Shown: one piece after another, positions 21,545-32,015 of the stretch
Layout of the letters: every line of letters begins with the position of its first letter
Position numbering within the stretch: position 1 is the first letter of the stretch
Source: Lepidostoma basale
Lineage: Eukaryota > Arthropoda > Insecta > Trichoptera > Lepidostomatidae
NCBI GenBank assembly: GCA_022606425.2
Contig: JAHDVF020001018.1
Coordinates: 1,984,001 to 2,048,000, forward strand
Reading direction: 5' to 3'
DNA: 64,000 nucleotides
Position numbers and translations under genes: made by a program
Notes under the pieces: generated by a model
What the model saw: the letters and a program-made list of their open reading frames with translations, nothing else
Databases searched by the model: none
What the model was told of the DNA's origin: nothing

Positions 21545-21602
21545 ATGCTTTGATAATGCCTCAGATAGGCGAAACATGTAATTCACATAAATTAAAATAT
21601 TT
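21545..21602 (+). repeat. HH-B fragment
   Basis: TTTGATAATGCCTCAGATAG then GCGAAACATGTAATTCACAT. This is the hammerhead-like half of HH-B with core TTGATAA, directly abutting a LINE-A copy. Confidence 0.55.
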
Positions 21603-22240
21603 TAGGTAGCATGTTCACAGCAGATGGCCAAACGGATAGTGACGTCGAAAGAAGGGTTGGTGCGGGTAACAAAGTGAATGGAGCTTTAAAAATAGTTATT
21701 GGAAACAAGAATTTATCAATGAAAGCGAAAACGGCCGTTCACAATGGAATTCTGGTCCCAATCCTAATGTATTGAAGCATGGAACTGGCAGAAGAAGGAT
21801 GAGAGCATAATAAATGCAGTAGAGATGAGGTCCCTAAGACGTATGTGTGGTAGAACGATATACGACAGAATCTCAAATGCTGATATAAGAAAGGAATGTA
21901 GAGCGAAAGAAGGTATTATGAACAAAATTATGAAAGAATCGCTGCGTTGGTACGGACATATGGAACGCATGGATGGAGAAAGAATGGTTAAGAAAGTATA
22001 CGTTAATGATGCAAATGGGGTACGAAGTGGAGGCAGACCGAGGAAAACATGGCATGACCAAATTAATCAAATTTTAAAGGTTGGTCATGTTAAAAGTCGG
22101 AGAAATCGACGTGCGTGTATGACTCGTTGTATGAATGTGAAGGAATCTAGAGAGGTTTGCCAGGATAGAGTAGTGTGGCGGTCCATTCTCTCTGCCTACC
22201 TCTGCAGGGAAACGGCGTGATGGTTTGTTTGTTTGTTTAA
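21603..22240 (+). pseudogene. LINE-A fragment with (TTTG)n tail
   Basis: It encodes GSMFTADGQTDSDVERRVGA, GNKVNGALKIVIGNKN, then after a frameshift in the GSEAW block MRSLRRMCGRTIYDRISNAD through MTRCMNVKESREVCQDRVVW and YLCRETA, stop at 22218-22220. The tail GTTTGTTTGTTT is at 22221-22237. One of the better LINE-A 3' copies, with 131 codons uninterrupted at the end. Confidence 0.85.
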
Positions 22241-22590
22241 AATAATTTAATTTTTTTATATTCTTATTAATTATTTTTGGAAGAGCTCCCATTGTTTGTT
22301 TGGGTCATAAGGTATGTAGTTTTTGGGTTTATGTATTCCCTATTGGCGGGCCTGTGTGAAAATGGTTGGTTGATGATGTCTGGGTGAACCACGAAGTGTC
22401 AGGAGTGATACGAAGCGTCATTTATCTTCTCTTGTGTCATATGAAAATAACTCGCCACATAATAATGATTGTTAACAATAAAGGTATTTTGAAATCCCTT
22501 TGGCTTCGTGATTAATATGAAACACTATAATATATTTGCGTCAATTGTGAAGATAGTTTATTCAGAGAGTTGTTTAAGATTATCTTTTTA
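22241..22590. other. No recognised feature
   Basis: Between the LINE-A tail and the HH-C palindrome I see no gene or named repeat. Confidence 0.3.
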
Positions 22591-22840
22591 TTTATTGCTG
22601 TTAAAATTTATAACACTGTTATGATATCACCATTTACTTAATTTATTCACTGAGAGTGTCGCGACAGCTGTTTCGCCAACCGATGTTGGCAAAAAACTCA
22701 GTTTTTTGTAACACCTGATGATGCCAACATCGGTTGGCGAAACAGCTGTCACGTGTCATAAATTTTAACAGCAATAATTTTGAAGTATCATAGTGTTTCG
22801 GCCAAAACAATAGACTATTTCATTAATTTATTTAATTTAC
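22591..22840. repeat. HH-C palindrome
   Basis: An inverted pair: CAGCTGTTTCGCCAACCGAT then TTGGC on the left, and TGCCAACATCGGTTGGCG then AAACAGCTG on the right. Outer arms include TTATTGCTGTTAAAATTTAT on the left and its inverse ATAAATTTTAACAGCAATAA on the right. Downstream is ATCATAGTGTTTCGGCCAAA, found next to other HH-C copies at 43590 and 44265. Confidence 0.8.
22708..22757 (+). ncRNA. Predicted hammerhead ribozyme (HH-C)
   Basis: Core CTGATGA 22715-22721; extra T; helix II GCCAAC/GTTGGC around loop ATCG; GAAAC 22739-22743 region; AGCT; GTC with cleavage predicted after C22750. Helix III is the palindrome ACAGCTGT. Helix I (ACAC with GTGT) needs an A and a C unpaired at its base, so this copy may be weak. 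The left-hand partner lost its CTGATGA but keeps a better helix I side (GTCGCG). Confidence 0.68.
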
Positions 22841-22875
22841 TATTGAATTGAGTAATACAAATTATCAACCATTGA

Positions 22876-23115
22876 CGACCTTTGTGGCCGAGTGGTTAGT
22901 GCTTTGACTGCTACCCCGAAGGTTCCGGATTCGATTCCCGGCGATGGGAATATGATTCTCACACTGTCTGGTGCAGAATTCATATGAATATAAAATGGCG
23001 ACAGATTAGCTACCTATCACACGTCACGGGAATCAATATGTTAGCTATACCCTTAACATCGATCTGGCTCGCGCTGTAATGATGTAAAGAACGATTCAAC
23101 AAAATAATAATAATA
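22876..23115 (+). mobile_element. SINE-A, tRNA-derived SINE (full length)
   Basis: The head GGCCGAGTGGTTAGTGC (A box) and GGTTCCGGATTCGATTCC (B box) resembles a type II (Ser/Leu-like) tRNA. The body has AATATAAAATGGCGACAG and CTATACCCTTAACATCG. The 3' end is GTAATGATGTAAAGAACG then ATTCAACAAAATAATAATAA. The 3' 65 bases are highly similar to the 3' end of LINE-T at 33119-33195. A pol III promoter is implied by the A and B boxes. Confidence 0.85.
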
Positions 23116-23329
23116 ATTATTGTTGATTCTGTAAAATGTCTCTTTTTCTTAATTGTAATTGATTCTGTAAAAAATATTTAATGATTAGTTTAAAATTTCT
23201 TGTTTACGAAAACATGAAGGGGGCCATGAAATAATTAAATCTCGATCCATTTTACGGAAGTTTATTGGGTATAGGTTATAATACGCACTTCCGCATACGT
23301 TTGCCTCGCTGTATGAATATTTTCATTTT

Positions 23330-23560
23330 AATTTACTTATTTAAATATATCCAAAGCATTACACACTTTTTTTTGTTCAATAAAATAATATATATAAATA
23401 ATAAAGAGATTGAGAAACATGAGATATATGACAAATTTAAAAAAATAAATGTACAATTATAATAAAGACAGTGAACTTTACTATCACAAAATACGTCAAA
23501 CTCCGAGGTGACACGATTTAGCAAAGATTTTCCTCTACCTACCGGCATAACCATATGCAG
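23330..23560 (-). pseudogene. LINE-J1 3' end fragment
   Basis: The minus strand gives NLHMVMPVGRGKSLLNRVTS and EFDVF, then the AT-rich 3' UTR (AAAATATATTATTTTATTG, GTAATGCTTTGGATATAT) shared with 28893-29095. Confidence 0.65.
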
Positions 23561-23564
23561 GTTG

Positions 23565-23655
23565 GTTCTGCGAAAATGGAGGAAGCTAGAGAGGTGTGTG
23601 TATTCTTTCTGCCTTACTCCCTGGGAAAGGGCGTTATGGTTAGTTAGTTCTTCTT
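23565..23655 (+). pseudogene. LINE-A extreme 3' end with (TTAG) tail
   Basis: GGAGGAAGCTAGAGAGGTG, then TCTTTCTGCCTTACTCCC and GGCGTTATGGTTAGTTAGTT. Only the last 25 or so codons and the tail are present. Confidence 0.65.
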
Positions 23656-24340
23656 TTTAGTTGTATTCCTTATGATTGAGGGTCGTGTCCACCCTGCAAA
23701 CTATTGACCATGGTACGCCATGCGCCCCTGTCACCTGTCAGTCTCCCTGATTTGATCGGACCAGCGGCTTGGTGGTCGTCCTTGTGGTCGTTTTCCATTC
23801 ATTTTACCCATGATGATGAGCTTTTCAAGGTTGTCCCGATGTTTGGTTTGTTCTTCTTGTCTAGGGTGTACGCAGCATTCGTTGCCAGCACCACATCTCG
23901 AAAGCATCCATTTTGGACTTCTCCGATGTTCGCATAGTCCAAGATTCGCAACCATAAAGGAATATGGAGAAAACAAGGGTTTTAACCTGTCTCAGCATGG
24001 TCTTGTTAGAGATATTCTTGTCTTGCCATATCTTGGTGAGCTTTGTCATGGCAATTTTAGCCATTAGGGTTCTGCGTCAAATCTCCCTCTCGCATCCCCC
24101 CTGGTCGGTTATCAGTGATCCAAGATAGACAAATTCTTTTACATTTCCAAATCTGAGAGAAGGCCCGTGTTTGTGGGTTGGTTAGCTCTGTTTATTATCA
24201 TTATCTTCGTTTTTGATCTGTTAATTCTCAAACCCTCTCTCTCTTTCGTTTCTTCCGATAAAGTCTGCGAGTTCCCTCTCTGAGGATGCAATTAGTGTTG
24301 TATCATCTGTGAATCTTTTATTTTATGCATAATATTATTC
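23656..24340 (-). pseudogene. RTE-like LINE (second family), RT C-terminal part
   Basis: Frames on the minus strand read MAKIAMTKLTKIWQDKNISN, LVFSIFLYGCESWTMRTSEK, DAFEMWCWQRMLRTP, then DNLEKLIIMGKMNGKRPQGR and SRWSDQIRETD. This is the LYGxExWTxxxxxxxxxDAFEMWCWRRML signature of a common RTE-like family, distinct from LINE-A. Several frameshifts are present. Further 5' sequence (to 24340) is more decayed and includes a plus-strand-antisense LASSERELADFIG-type block. Confidence 0.7.
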
Positions 24341-24729
24341 TTGATTGATTGATTCTTGATTCTTATTATGAGTCTTATGATTCTTCAAATATAAAATGCT
24401 ATGACATTAAGTTAGAATTACAATGTATAAGTGAGTGGAAATGCATTAATCAATGTTTGTTTTTTTAAGATAATTGATTTTATCTAAGGTGTTTGTTCTC
24501 TGCCTGAAATGCCGTTTGATTATGCATATTGACAGTTTTAATTAAATGCACTGAATGAATAGTTCCACCTACGAATCAAAAATAAACGCAGTGAATTTAA
24601 AATTTATATTGCATTCAAGGAGCTTTAATTAATTTATAAGTTATGGTGGCGAGCCTTCACTGCTCAACACATTGAAAATACATTGGCGTACTTTCTATTT
24701 TTTTTAAGTAAAAATAATATAGTCGGATA

Positions 24730-24975
24730 TTAATGAGCGAGAAAACGACGCTTGGTAGAATACCGAACCCCGAAATAAGGAAAAAATGCAAGGCAGATGA
24801 TTGCATCCTACGTAAAATTAATAATGGTTAACTTGGATGGTTTGGGCATACGAATGGATAAGAAAATAGGTATATAAGTTGTAGCCGAGGAAAATATGGC
24901 ATGACCAAATTAATAAATTATCAAGAATTCTCAGTGGGAAAATGCGACGAACGATGACAGAAAAGCCTTTACGAA
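24730..24975 (+). pseudogene. LINE-A fragment, decayed
   Basis: KTTLGRIPNPEIRKKCKADD-like frames, then LGWFGHTNG, then SRGKYGMTKLIN remnants. It belongs to the IPNDEVRKKCKADD subtype (compare 58894-59217). Confidence 0.6.
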
Positions 24976-25069
24976 AGTGATTGCATAAGGAAAACCTGAT
25001 ATGGCACTAAAAGAATAATAATAATTAAATATAGTGTAAAAATACATTTTTTGTGTGAGCAAAAAGATA

Positions 25070-25310
25070 GATTTTATGAATAATATAATAGAATAAATGC
25101 AGTAGAAATGAGATCTCTTAGACGAATGTGTGAATACTATGTGTATGATAAGAGTATCGAATTAACGTTAAAGAAGTGAATGCTGTTCGAATGTTATGAA
25201 CGAATGAATTCGTGTCATGAACAAAATAATGAAAGGATCATTAAGGGTTTAGTCACATGGAAATAATGAATGAAGAAAGAATAGTAAAAAAAAACCAAGA
25301 TGTAATGCAC
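25070..25310 (+). pseudogene. LINE-A fragment, decayed
   Basis: NRINAVEMRSLRRMCEYYVY then frameshifted VMNKIMKGSLR and MEIMNEERIVKK blocks. Internal duplication ATGTTATGAACGAATGA / TCATGAACAAAATAATG. Confidence 0.6.
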
Positions 25311-25519
25311 GCTCCTTATTTAGTTTTCTGTTAGCTATATTAATTTATTTTTAGGTAATTAACTTGTATGATTTTAAAAATATATAATTTATTTTTTCTC
25401 GATCCCTCATATCAATGCAGATAATTACAAAACTATTCAGATACAGAAACCGATATATTAAAAAAATACATGGAGACTTTCAAAATCCCTTAATTTAATT
25501 CAGGTTGAAATTCAACTAA

Positions 25520-26170
25520 TTTATTTATTGTGTCTTGAACAATGATCTAAAACTCCATATTAAAAAGTTAATACGAACAAATATCTTTTCTAGAAGTTTT
25601 TTTATAGTTTATGAGAATGACATATTTCGCCTTTCTAGGGCGTTATCAGATGTTTTTTATTTGTTCCAATGACAATTTGAATAAATTCTTCAATAATATA
25701 TTAAATTTCTTGCAGGTGTTGGATTGTTATAGGTTTATAATTAACAGTTAATTAAAAAAAAGGTGGATACGTGAAATATAAATTAAATTAACACGAATGT
25801 CCGGATCGTCCAGTTGCTAACAAGTGCATTAACTAAAAGAATAATGTTCTTTTAGATTATTTTTATTTTGTTATTTAATTTTATATCATTGTATTTTATA
25901 CAATTGGTTTTATTTGGATGATCGAAATGTGCGCGGGAGATGCCTATTGGTGGAGATGAGGTTCGCAACCCATCACACCGCGTCTCTCGCGGGGGTGAAA
26001 AGAGAAGGATGGAGTGCCGCATCGGTTAAAGTGTGGCAATCCATTCTTTCTGCCTACCCTTTCGGGGAGACGGCGTGATGGTTAGTTAGTTTTTGATAAT
26101 GGCTTAGACCGGCAAAACATGTCATTCAAAGTAAATATAATGAAACTTCTAGAAAACTGACTTTTGCATT
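25520..26170. repeat. HH-B palindrome split by SINE-C insertion
   Basis: The left half (25520-25660: TTTATTGTGTCTTGAACAAT, CATATTTCGCC, GGGCGTTATCAGATG) and right half (26090-26170: TTGATAATGGCTTAGACC, GGCAAAACATGTCATTC, AACTTCTAGAAAACTGAC) are separated by about 430 bp that includes the SINE-C copy at 25800-26095. Confidence 0.65.
25800..26095 (+). mobile_element. SINE-C with LINE-A 3' tail
   Basis: Same order as 16975-17230: TTATATCATTGTATTTTATA, GTGCGCGGGAGATGCC, GAGGTTCGCAACCCATC, TGCCGCATCGGTTAAAG. It then continues into LINE-A 3' sequence AATCCATTCTTTCTGCC, AGACGGCGTGATGGTTAG and a short GTTA tail. Confidence 0.7.
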
Positions 26171-26640
26171 CGTTCTAATTGACTTTTTTTTAAATTACTT
26201 ATCCTTGAAATACATTTTCTGATATTGATGCAATAAAATTTTCAATATTTTCTATGACAAATTAATTTTATACTTGACATTTCTTAAATATCTTTACAAA
26301 ATATCACATGACGTTCGTCCTGGTATGCAATGAAATGCATTTTAAATGATAGCAGATACATTTTTTACACGAAGAAATGAATTTAAAACGCAATTTGATT
26401 TATTAGTCCTAATACACTCAAGGCCCCTTTTTTTCGCAGGAAATCATTAGCATAATTTGTAATATTAAAAGGGTAAATCTTTTTTAAATGCGCTATGAAA
26501 AAATATGTGGGTCGCATTCCAATAAGTAATATTGATTAGTTTCTAAATTTATTAAGCCAGAGCTGCGCGAATTAATGAAATGCAATGATGTCGTTTTGCC
26601 ATGTTGTTCTTAATATGTAACTTATATTGTTTTTAGCAAT
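26171..26640. other. AT-rich stretch, nothing recognised
   Basis: No frame, RNA fold or repeat match was noticed. Confidence 0.35.
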
Positions 26641-26644
26641 AACA

Positions 26645-26740
26645 TTTCTTAATGCATTACAAATCGAGTGTTTCAGGATAGAATAGTGTGACGATTCATT
26701 CTTTCAGCCTACACTTTCGGAAAAAGGCGTGATGGTTAGT
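26645..26740 (+). pseudogene. LINE-A extreme 3' end
   Basis: FQDRIV*RFILSAYTFGKRR-type frame, then GGCGTGATGGTTAGTTTAAT. It keeps only the last codons and a minimal tail. Confidence 0.6.
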
Positions 26741-26879
26741 TTAATCCATTTTCATGGACCATATATTTCTAAAATATAAATCCTATCTAAGCATGTTGTA
26801 GAAGAAAAGAACCAAAATTATGAATGAATCACTACGTTGCAATCTCAGCCCTCTAACCAATGTTAGCTAGAAAGAGTAA

Positions 26880-27385
26880 AATAAGCACCGACAATAAACT
26901 CCTGAAATACAAAACGGTCATAAGGCCGATCTTCACTCACGCAGCTCCAATTTGGGGCTATGCAGCTTCGAGTCATATACGAAAACTCTAAATCCTCCAA
27001 AATAAGGCTATCCATTTATCGCTTGGTGCGCCTTTATGGACCAGGATCACACAACTGCACCTAGAATCGGGAATCGATCGGGAACCGATGATAGATGAAT
27101 TCATTCTGAAACTAGCCGAACGTTTTTACCAAGGGCTCCCTTCACATCCTAACCCCACAATAAAATACCTCTCAAATTACGACCCAAACACCTCCAGCCG
27201 CCACAATAGTCAAAAATCTATCCTCCTTCAGAGGAACACTCCGGGCCACACAAATCATGCCCCCGCATAAACTAACAACCCACCAAATCACCTTCCAACA
27301 ATGTTCCCATCAGACGTAAGAGGAATAGCCACATGAGCTGATCCTCTATATGCCTGAAGATCCAAGTCCAAGTCCAAGTCCAAGT
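26880..27385 (+). pseudogene. LINE-J2 3' end with (TCCAAG)n tail
   Basis: Frames encode KTVIRPIFTHAAPIWGYAAS, LQNKAIHLSLGAPLWTRITQ, MIDEFILKLAERFYQGLPSH and SILLQRNTPGHTNHAPA, stop at 27268-27270. This is the RPxLxYAAPIWGxAxxxxxxxLQxxQNKxLR block after the RT of Jockey-type LINEs. The short 3' UTR ends in GATCCAAGTCC repeats (27360-27383). A small insertion (IDREP) precedes MIDEF compared with 38345, and a stop interrupts HIRKL. Confidence 0.8.
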
Positions 27386-27389
27386 TTTC

Positions 27390-28799
27390 GACCTATGGAA
27401 AGCACGAATGAGCGTTTATGACTGGCTGATGAAATGGAGGAATCTCGAGAGGTGTGTCGCTTTTATATGCTTGTCTTGGTCGGATGTACCGCTTTTATAT
27501 GATTGGCTTCCCTTTGTACACGATGCTCTGCTCTAGTGACCTAGTGACCTAGTGACCTGTGTGAATAAATCCGGGCCCTGAATCATCACTTTTGCCTATG
27601 CAATGTATGTCATCATTGCGATAAGTAGGTCCTAAGTCAGGCGTTTTCGGTTATTCGTGTAATATATTTCATCATGAAATATGCTGGTTCAGCAGTCGAA
27701 GTCCACTTATGTGGGTCATGCATTTAACCTACATACCAAAAACACGTTTTCCTTAATACTAAATAGTAATTATAAAACCTCCAGAATCCCACATGATGTG
27801 ATGTATCAGAATCCCGTTGGGTACCTTCCACCTGGAAGACCACCAAATTGAGGGAGGGATAGCTGGCAGTCAATTTCTAAATAGGGGCTAGCCTGGCAAG
27901 AGAAACAGACCAAGGTTCTAAAACTAAAAAAAGAAGAAGAATGTAAAATTTATTATTCGTGGGGCAAGAAAGATGTCTCCACTTGAGGTGTTATAAGTTT
28001 TACACCCGAATTCAGGCTCCCCTCGAATCGACACAAATTCGGCTAAGCCTTCCACCACATTGGCAAGAGAAAGAGGAAAGATTGGCAATATTTCTCATCA
28101 TACAAGAGCGATAGAATGAGAGATTGTGGGGGGGGGGATTTTTTATTAATAATTTTGTCAATATGCCGAAAGACTGGACTTCCATTATAAACCTGCTGAC
28201 GCACTCTTACACGAAGTGTTAGATAAAAATTTAACCCCAAAAAAATATGTTTCCAATCGTGTAATTTGAAATACTTGTGTGAAAATTGCAAATTATGTTA
28301 ATCAGATCTACAGATATTTTGCAATTAATTTGCATGTAAGATATTTAACTTCATAACAGTTTGTTTAATACCAGTTTCAAACCTTGAACAAACATTCTAA
28401 TGGCCTATACTTAAACGCGTTAATAAACTAAGTAACTTCTCGGATAATTAATTATTTCGAATAATACACATAATTTAATAACTGCAAGTGACCCAAAGAG
28501 ACATGGAAAGAGCCATGTTATGGTAACTCAATGTAAAATAAAGAATCTACATATTTCAGTACTCGTTTTGAAATAAAAGTGAGTTTAAAAAATTTGACTT
28601 CACTTTCGTTCGTTAAAAGCGAAATCAATAGCTAAAGGAATATGTCTTAGAGACAGAGTAAGAAACGACACGGTGCGAGAAAAATCAAAGATGATCATAT
28701 GAAACATATGCCGTAAAACTCCATAGATTAAATCTAATTAATCTTGTTTTTTTCTTTCAAGTAGTGTTAAACTAATAAAAACGTAACGTGTTGATTAAT
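27390..28799. other. Unique-looking region without a recognised gene
   Basis: A triplicated 10-mer (TAGTGACC) lies near 27535-27560, and a poly-G run of about ten G at 28128-28138. Open frames such as 28043-28291 lack motifs. A sliver of LINE-A-like sequence (GGAGGAATCTCGAGAGGTG) lies at 27433-27451. Around 28630-28690 a short plus-strand KGICLRDRVRNDTVREKSKM-type frame looks like a small LINE remnant. Confidence 0.35.
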
Positions 28800-29690
28800 T
28801 TAACTAACTAACTAACAAACCATCATACTTCTCTCCGATTCTTCACGTGGCCGACATTCAATATCTGATTTATTTGATCATGCCACGTTTCTATTTCATT
28901 TCATTTATTTATTAAAATATATCCTAAGCATTACAGAATTATTTTCCAATATACACCAAGGATTCAAGTTGGAGATACACAATGATAAGTTAAACATAAT
29001 AAAATAATAAAAGAGCGAGAAACAAAAGATACATGACAAATTAATAAAATGAATATACAATTATAATAAGGACAGTTCTTCCCTCAGGTGAGCTAGACTA
29101 TTACAAAATACGTTATTATTTTTAGATTTAGCAAAGATCGTGGGAGATAAAACAAACCATGGCCCCTTTGTCGAAGATAATTATCAGGGACGAACAGACC
29201 TACATCACTCAGGATTTCTGAGTTGTATATACAACCGCCTATCAGTCGAAAGAAGTGAACAGCCAAGTGAATGTCTCGTCTCCTCTCGAGTGACTGGTAG
29301 CCCAGCATCCCTAGCAAGAAATCAGTCGGAAAGAGCCACGGGTAATATCCATACTCCCGAAGATAGAGGTATCGCAGAAATTTCTTCTGCACCCTCTCCA
29401 CCATCAGGGAATATCGAATCTCATGCGTCACCAAGATATTCGCCTCGGCGCCTCGGTATTCCTCTATGACTAGTTACATTTACGTCGTTTATTTTAGTTA
29501 TCATTATTTCTTCATTCATTCTTTCCATGCGTCCAAACCATACGCACAGCAATCAACTTCTTATATTTGCGTTTCATATTATATCATATACAGATTTACC
29601 ATACGTTCGTCTTAGAGATCTTAATTCTACTGCATTTCTACTACTTTTATTATTCTTTTGTCAGTTCCATTTATCACTTCCATACATAAT
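28800..29690 (-). pseudogene. LINE-A copy interrupted by a LINE-J1 fragment
   Basis: 3' part at 28801-28892: (GTTA)n tail at 28802-28819, then the RSRxNRRA-less shortened end and HDQINQILNVGH. The 5' part resumes at 29445 (RGIPRRRG..RGRPRK region) and runs to 29690 with the NVxEMITKIN, KSxxDxIWYMIYDIxRK and ELTKE blocks. The J1 insertion at 28893-29440 splits the HDQ region. No clear target duplication is visible. Confidence 0.7.
28893..29440 (-). pseudogene. LINE-J1 3' portion, nested
   Basis: A 113-codon open frame (29434-29093) reads YSLMVERVQKKFLRYLYLRE, YGYYPWLFPTDFLLGMLGYQ, LFVPDNYLRQRGHGLFYLPR, then diverges before the MPVG block. The 3' UTR to 28893 ends in AATAAATAAATGAAATGAAA. One of the cleaner J1 ends in the window. 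Confidence 0.8.
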
Positions 29691-29945
29691 GACGACCTTC
29701 GTGGCCGAGTGGTAAGTGCATTGACTGCCACCCCGAAGGTTCCGGGTTCGATTCCCGGCGAGGGCAGTGTGATTGTCACACTGTGTAGAAATCACGTGAC
29801 AATAAAAATGGCGATAGATTGGCTACGAGATATGATAGCTACCTTTTACTATGCTAGATCACTATGATAGCTACCCTTTACATCGATTTGGCTCATGCTG
29901 TCATGTTGTAAAGAGCGATTCAACAAAATAATAATCACAATAATA
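29688..29945 (+). mobile_element. SINE-A, tRNA-derived SINE
   Basis: Head GACGACCTTCGTGGCCGAG with TGGTAAGTGC, B box GGGTTCGATTCCCGGCG, body GTGACAATAAAAATGGCGAT, tail TGTAAAGAGCGATTCAACAA then AATAATAATCACAATAATAA. A partial internal duplication of ATGATAGCTACC is present. It begins exactly where the LINE-A copy ends. Confidence 0.85.
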
Positions 29946-30424
29946 ATAACATAAGGATCGGCACAAAAACATCATTGTGCACGGAAAAAATAGTTTTTTT
30001 TTATAGGTTTTTGTTTGCGAAAACAACTTTAAATGCTTGATTCACTTTGATTAATTAAATTATCACCAATACCCACTTAATTCTGTTTAATTATATTCTA
30101 TGAGAAATGTGGTATTGGTTTCAGTAATGGCACTCACAATGTCCACAAGCTGTATCTCTACGTAATAAATTATAAGGTACATTACTACAGACGTGTATTT
30201 AATTTATTGCTAAGTATCCGATGTTTATGATTTATTTTACAATTGCAGCTTTTGCAATTAATGTGCAATCAATACATTAGTCTCTAGATGCACTCAACCG
30301 AATCAACTACTCAATTTGTATCTAGTAATTAAGAAGATACGTAACTTGAATATAACAAACTTGGATGGGCAAGTTGCTGTGGATGCTAATGGAGGGGTAA
30401 GTTCTAAAAGTAGTTATTGCAAAC
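29946..30424. other. No gene; LINE-A sliver near 30000
   Basis: A short plus-strand-antisense LINE-A piece (TAGGTTTTTGTTTGCG, like 7485-7500) lies at 29945-30050. The rest is unrecognised. Confidence 0.35.
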
Positions 30425-30660
30425 AAATTAGCTAACCATCATGCCGTCTTTCTGAAGACGTAGGCAGATATAATCATACACGCACGTCAATTTCTCCGAC
30501 TCTCGAAATTTAATATTTGATTGATTTGATTGTGCCACGTTTTACTTGGCGTTCCTCTATTTCTTGTCCTATTTACATCTTTAATATTCCTAATAATTGT
30601 TTACCATTTTTTTTTCATTCTTTTCATTTTTCCAAACTATTTTAATTACCCTGTCCATTG
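30425..30660 (-). pseudogene. LINE-A 3' fragment, decayed
   Basis: Minus-strand blocks: RNAKxN.IQSNKSNIKF, TYRSRRN, YLRLQKDGMMVS. The tail is reduced to GTTAGCTAATTTG at 30428-30440. Confidence 0.65.
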
Positions 30661-30960
30661 TTTGGGCCGAAACACTGTGCTACTTCAACATTATAAACTG
30701 TTAAATTAGAAAACTCTGTTTTTTACGTATCACAATTTGATTTTTATTTTTTGCAACAGTTGTTTCGTCAACTTATGTTGACATCATCAGGCGTTACAAT
30801 AATATATAAGTTGATATATTATTGTAACACCTGATGACGTTAACATAGATTGACGAAACAGTTGACGCGAAAAATAAAAATAAAATTGAGATACGTAAAA
30901 AACAGAGTTTTCTAATTTAACAGTTTATAAATATATTAATATATTATTTTTAGTAACCAA
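30660..30960. repeat. HH-C palindrome, long arms
   Basis: Arms of about 115 bp: AAACTGTTAAATTAGAAAAC, TTTTTTACGTATC and the hammerhead unit on the left are mirrored on the right, ending GTTTTCTAATTTAACAGTTT. Left flank TTTGGGCCGAAACACTGTG matches the segment seen beside other HH-C copies. Confidence 0.8.
30753..30796 (-). ncRNA. Predicted hammerhead ribozyme (HH-C)
   Basis: Minus strand: GTAACGC, CTGATGA, extra T, helix II GTCAAC/GTTGAC with loop ATAA, GAAAC, AACT, GTT, GC. Core intact, cleavage predicted after the T complementary to 30755. Helix I has only 2 firm base pairs (GC/GC). The plus-strand partner at 30824-30872 keeps CTGATGA and GAAAC, but GTH became GAC. Confidence 0.62.
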
Positions 30961-31204
30961 ATTTTTAATTTATTATAACAGTAGTTTTTTTAAACAATTT
31001 TATTAAAATAATTTATTGTTAGAACACTATAAATATGTATGTTGTCTAGAAAAAATTATCTTCTTCCTAGTAAACATCAAAGTTTTACATTGAAGAAAGG
31101 TTTTTGTTCATCCGAAACCAATCGTGAAATATAATATCATTTACAGTTTATTCCATATTAATTTAAATGATTAATGGAGTTCTTTTGTTTGTTTATTTTG
31201 TAGT

Positions 31205-31385
31205 GAAAAAACGACTTAGTTAGTTGGATGGTGTAATGAAGGACCTGAAATTTTTGGCAGTCAAACCTGACAAAAGGAAGTCAAGGGTTCAGCATAGGGT
31301 CAGCTGGAGAAACTTTATGGAGATAGCCGATGGTCACACAGGACTGTAGAGCCGTAGAGAAGTTAATGAAGAAGAAGCAGTACAA
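31205..31385 (+). pseudogene. LINE C-terminal fragment
   Basis: A frame resembling LDGVMKDLKFLAVKPDKRKS then QHRVSWRNFMEIADGHTGL, the W..VxEDL...AxDRxxWR end of an RTE-like LINE, followed by a GAAGAAGAAG-type run. Similar 3' ends on the minus strand at 31885-32015 begin with the matching TTCTTCTTC run. Confidence 0.55.
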
Positions 31386-31884
31386 ATAAAAAAACAATCA
31401 CAAATTTTTTTTCCGCGTAATTGAAAAATAGTCTTATTTTTCTTCATTTCCTGGGATAAGGTTTTATTTCCTGTTATTCCCTGAGTCAAGTTCCCTCTTG
31501 AGAAGTGGACTGCGATGTATCTTTTATATATTTAAAAAACGCATATATTTTTATTTAATAAAATATTAATTTATTATACAAAGGTAAGGAGAATCTAGAT
31601 GAAATAATAATAAATAGTAATGACTTCCATTTTTTTGTTCACTTATCTTGCAATCGAAGGTGTGAATTTCTCAACAACTCGCAATTATTTTGCAGGGAAA
31701 ATTGAGGTATTATCGTGAAAGGTGAAATATCGTGATATTTTTTAAAAATATAAGCCTGGTATTACCTATCGCAGCAAGTAGGTGAGACGCTGCTTACGGG
31801 GTGCCTAGTGAATCTTACTGGTAGGCCTTTGCAAAAGTTACGTTTTAAAATAATATCACGATATTTCCTCCATCACGATAATAT

Positions 31885-32015
31885 ATTATTCTTCTTCTTC
31901 TTCTTCCTTGTTGTAGACCTATGTGGTCTGTTCTCCAGAGTGTTGCTCCTCCTGTGAGGTAGTTTCCCAGCTGTCCTTCCATCTTTTAGGAGGTCTTCTA
32001 CGAGGACGAGTCCCA
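31885..32015 (-). pseudogene. LINE C-terminal fragment
   Basis: The minus strand encodes QPHGTRPRRRPPKRWKDSWE, then EEQHSGEQTT, stop and a (GAA)n run at 31888-31903. It has the GxRPRGRPPKRWxD signature of RTE-like polyproteins. Related fragments lie at 44390-44660 and 62610-62900. Confidence 0.6.

Noticed and set aside
22785..22830. TGTTTCGGCCAAAAC segment as another hammerhead (also 30655, 43590, 44265)
   Set aside because: It contains GGCCGAAACAC, but no CTGANGA-like core stands at the right distance and no helix I or III pairing is seen.
22876..22950. Genuine tRNA genes (also at 14005, 29688, 50890)
   Set aside because: A and B boxes are present, but the acceptor and anticodon stems do not fold well and the sequence runs into a SINE body with a repetitive tail.
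28126..28140. Poly-G run as a functional G-quadruplex
   Set aside because: A single run of about ten G without further G tracts nearby, so most simply a homopolymer.
29140..29469. 109-codon plus-strand open frame
   Set aside because: Antisense shadow of the LINE-J1 frame at 29093-29434.
31085..31135. TTGAAGA...CCGAAACCAATCG as an active hammerhead
   Set aside because: The first core base is T, helix III does not close and no GTH follows.
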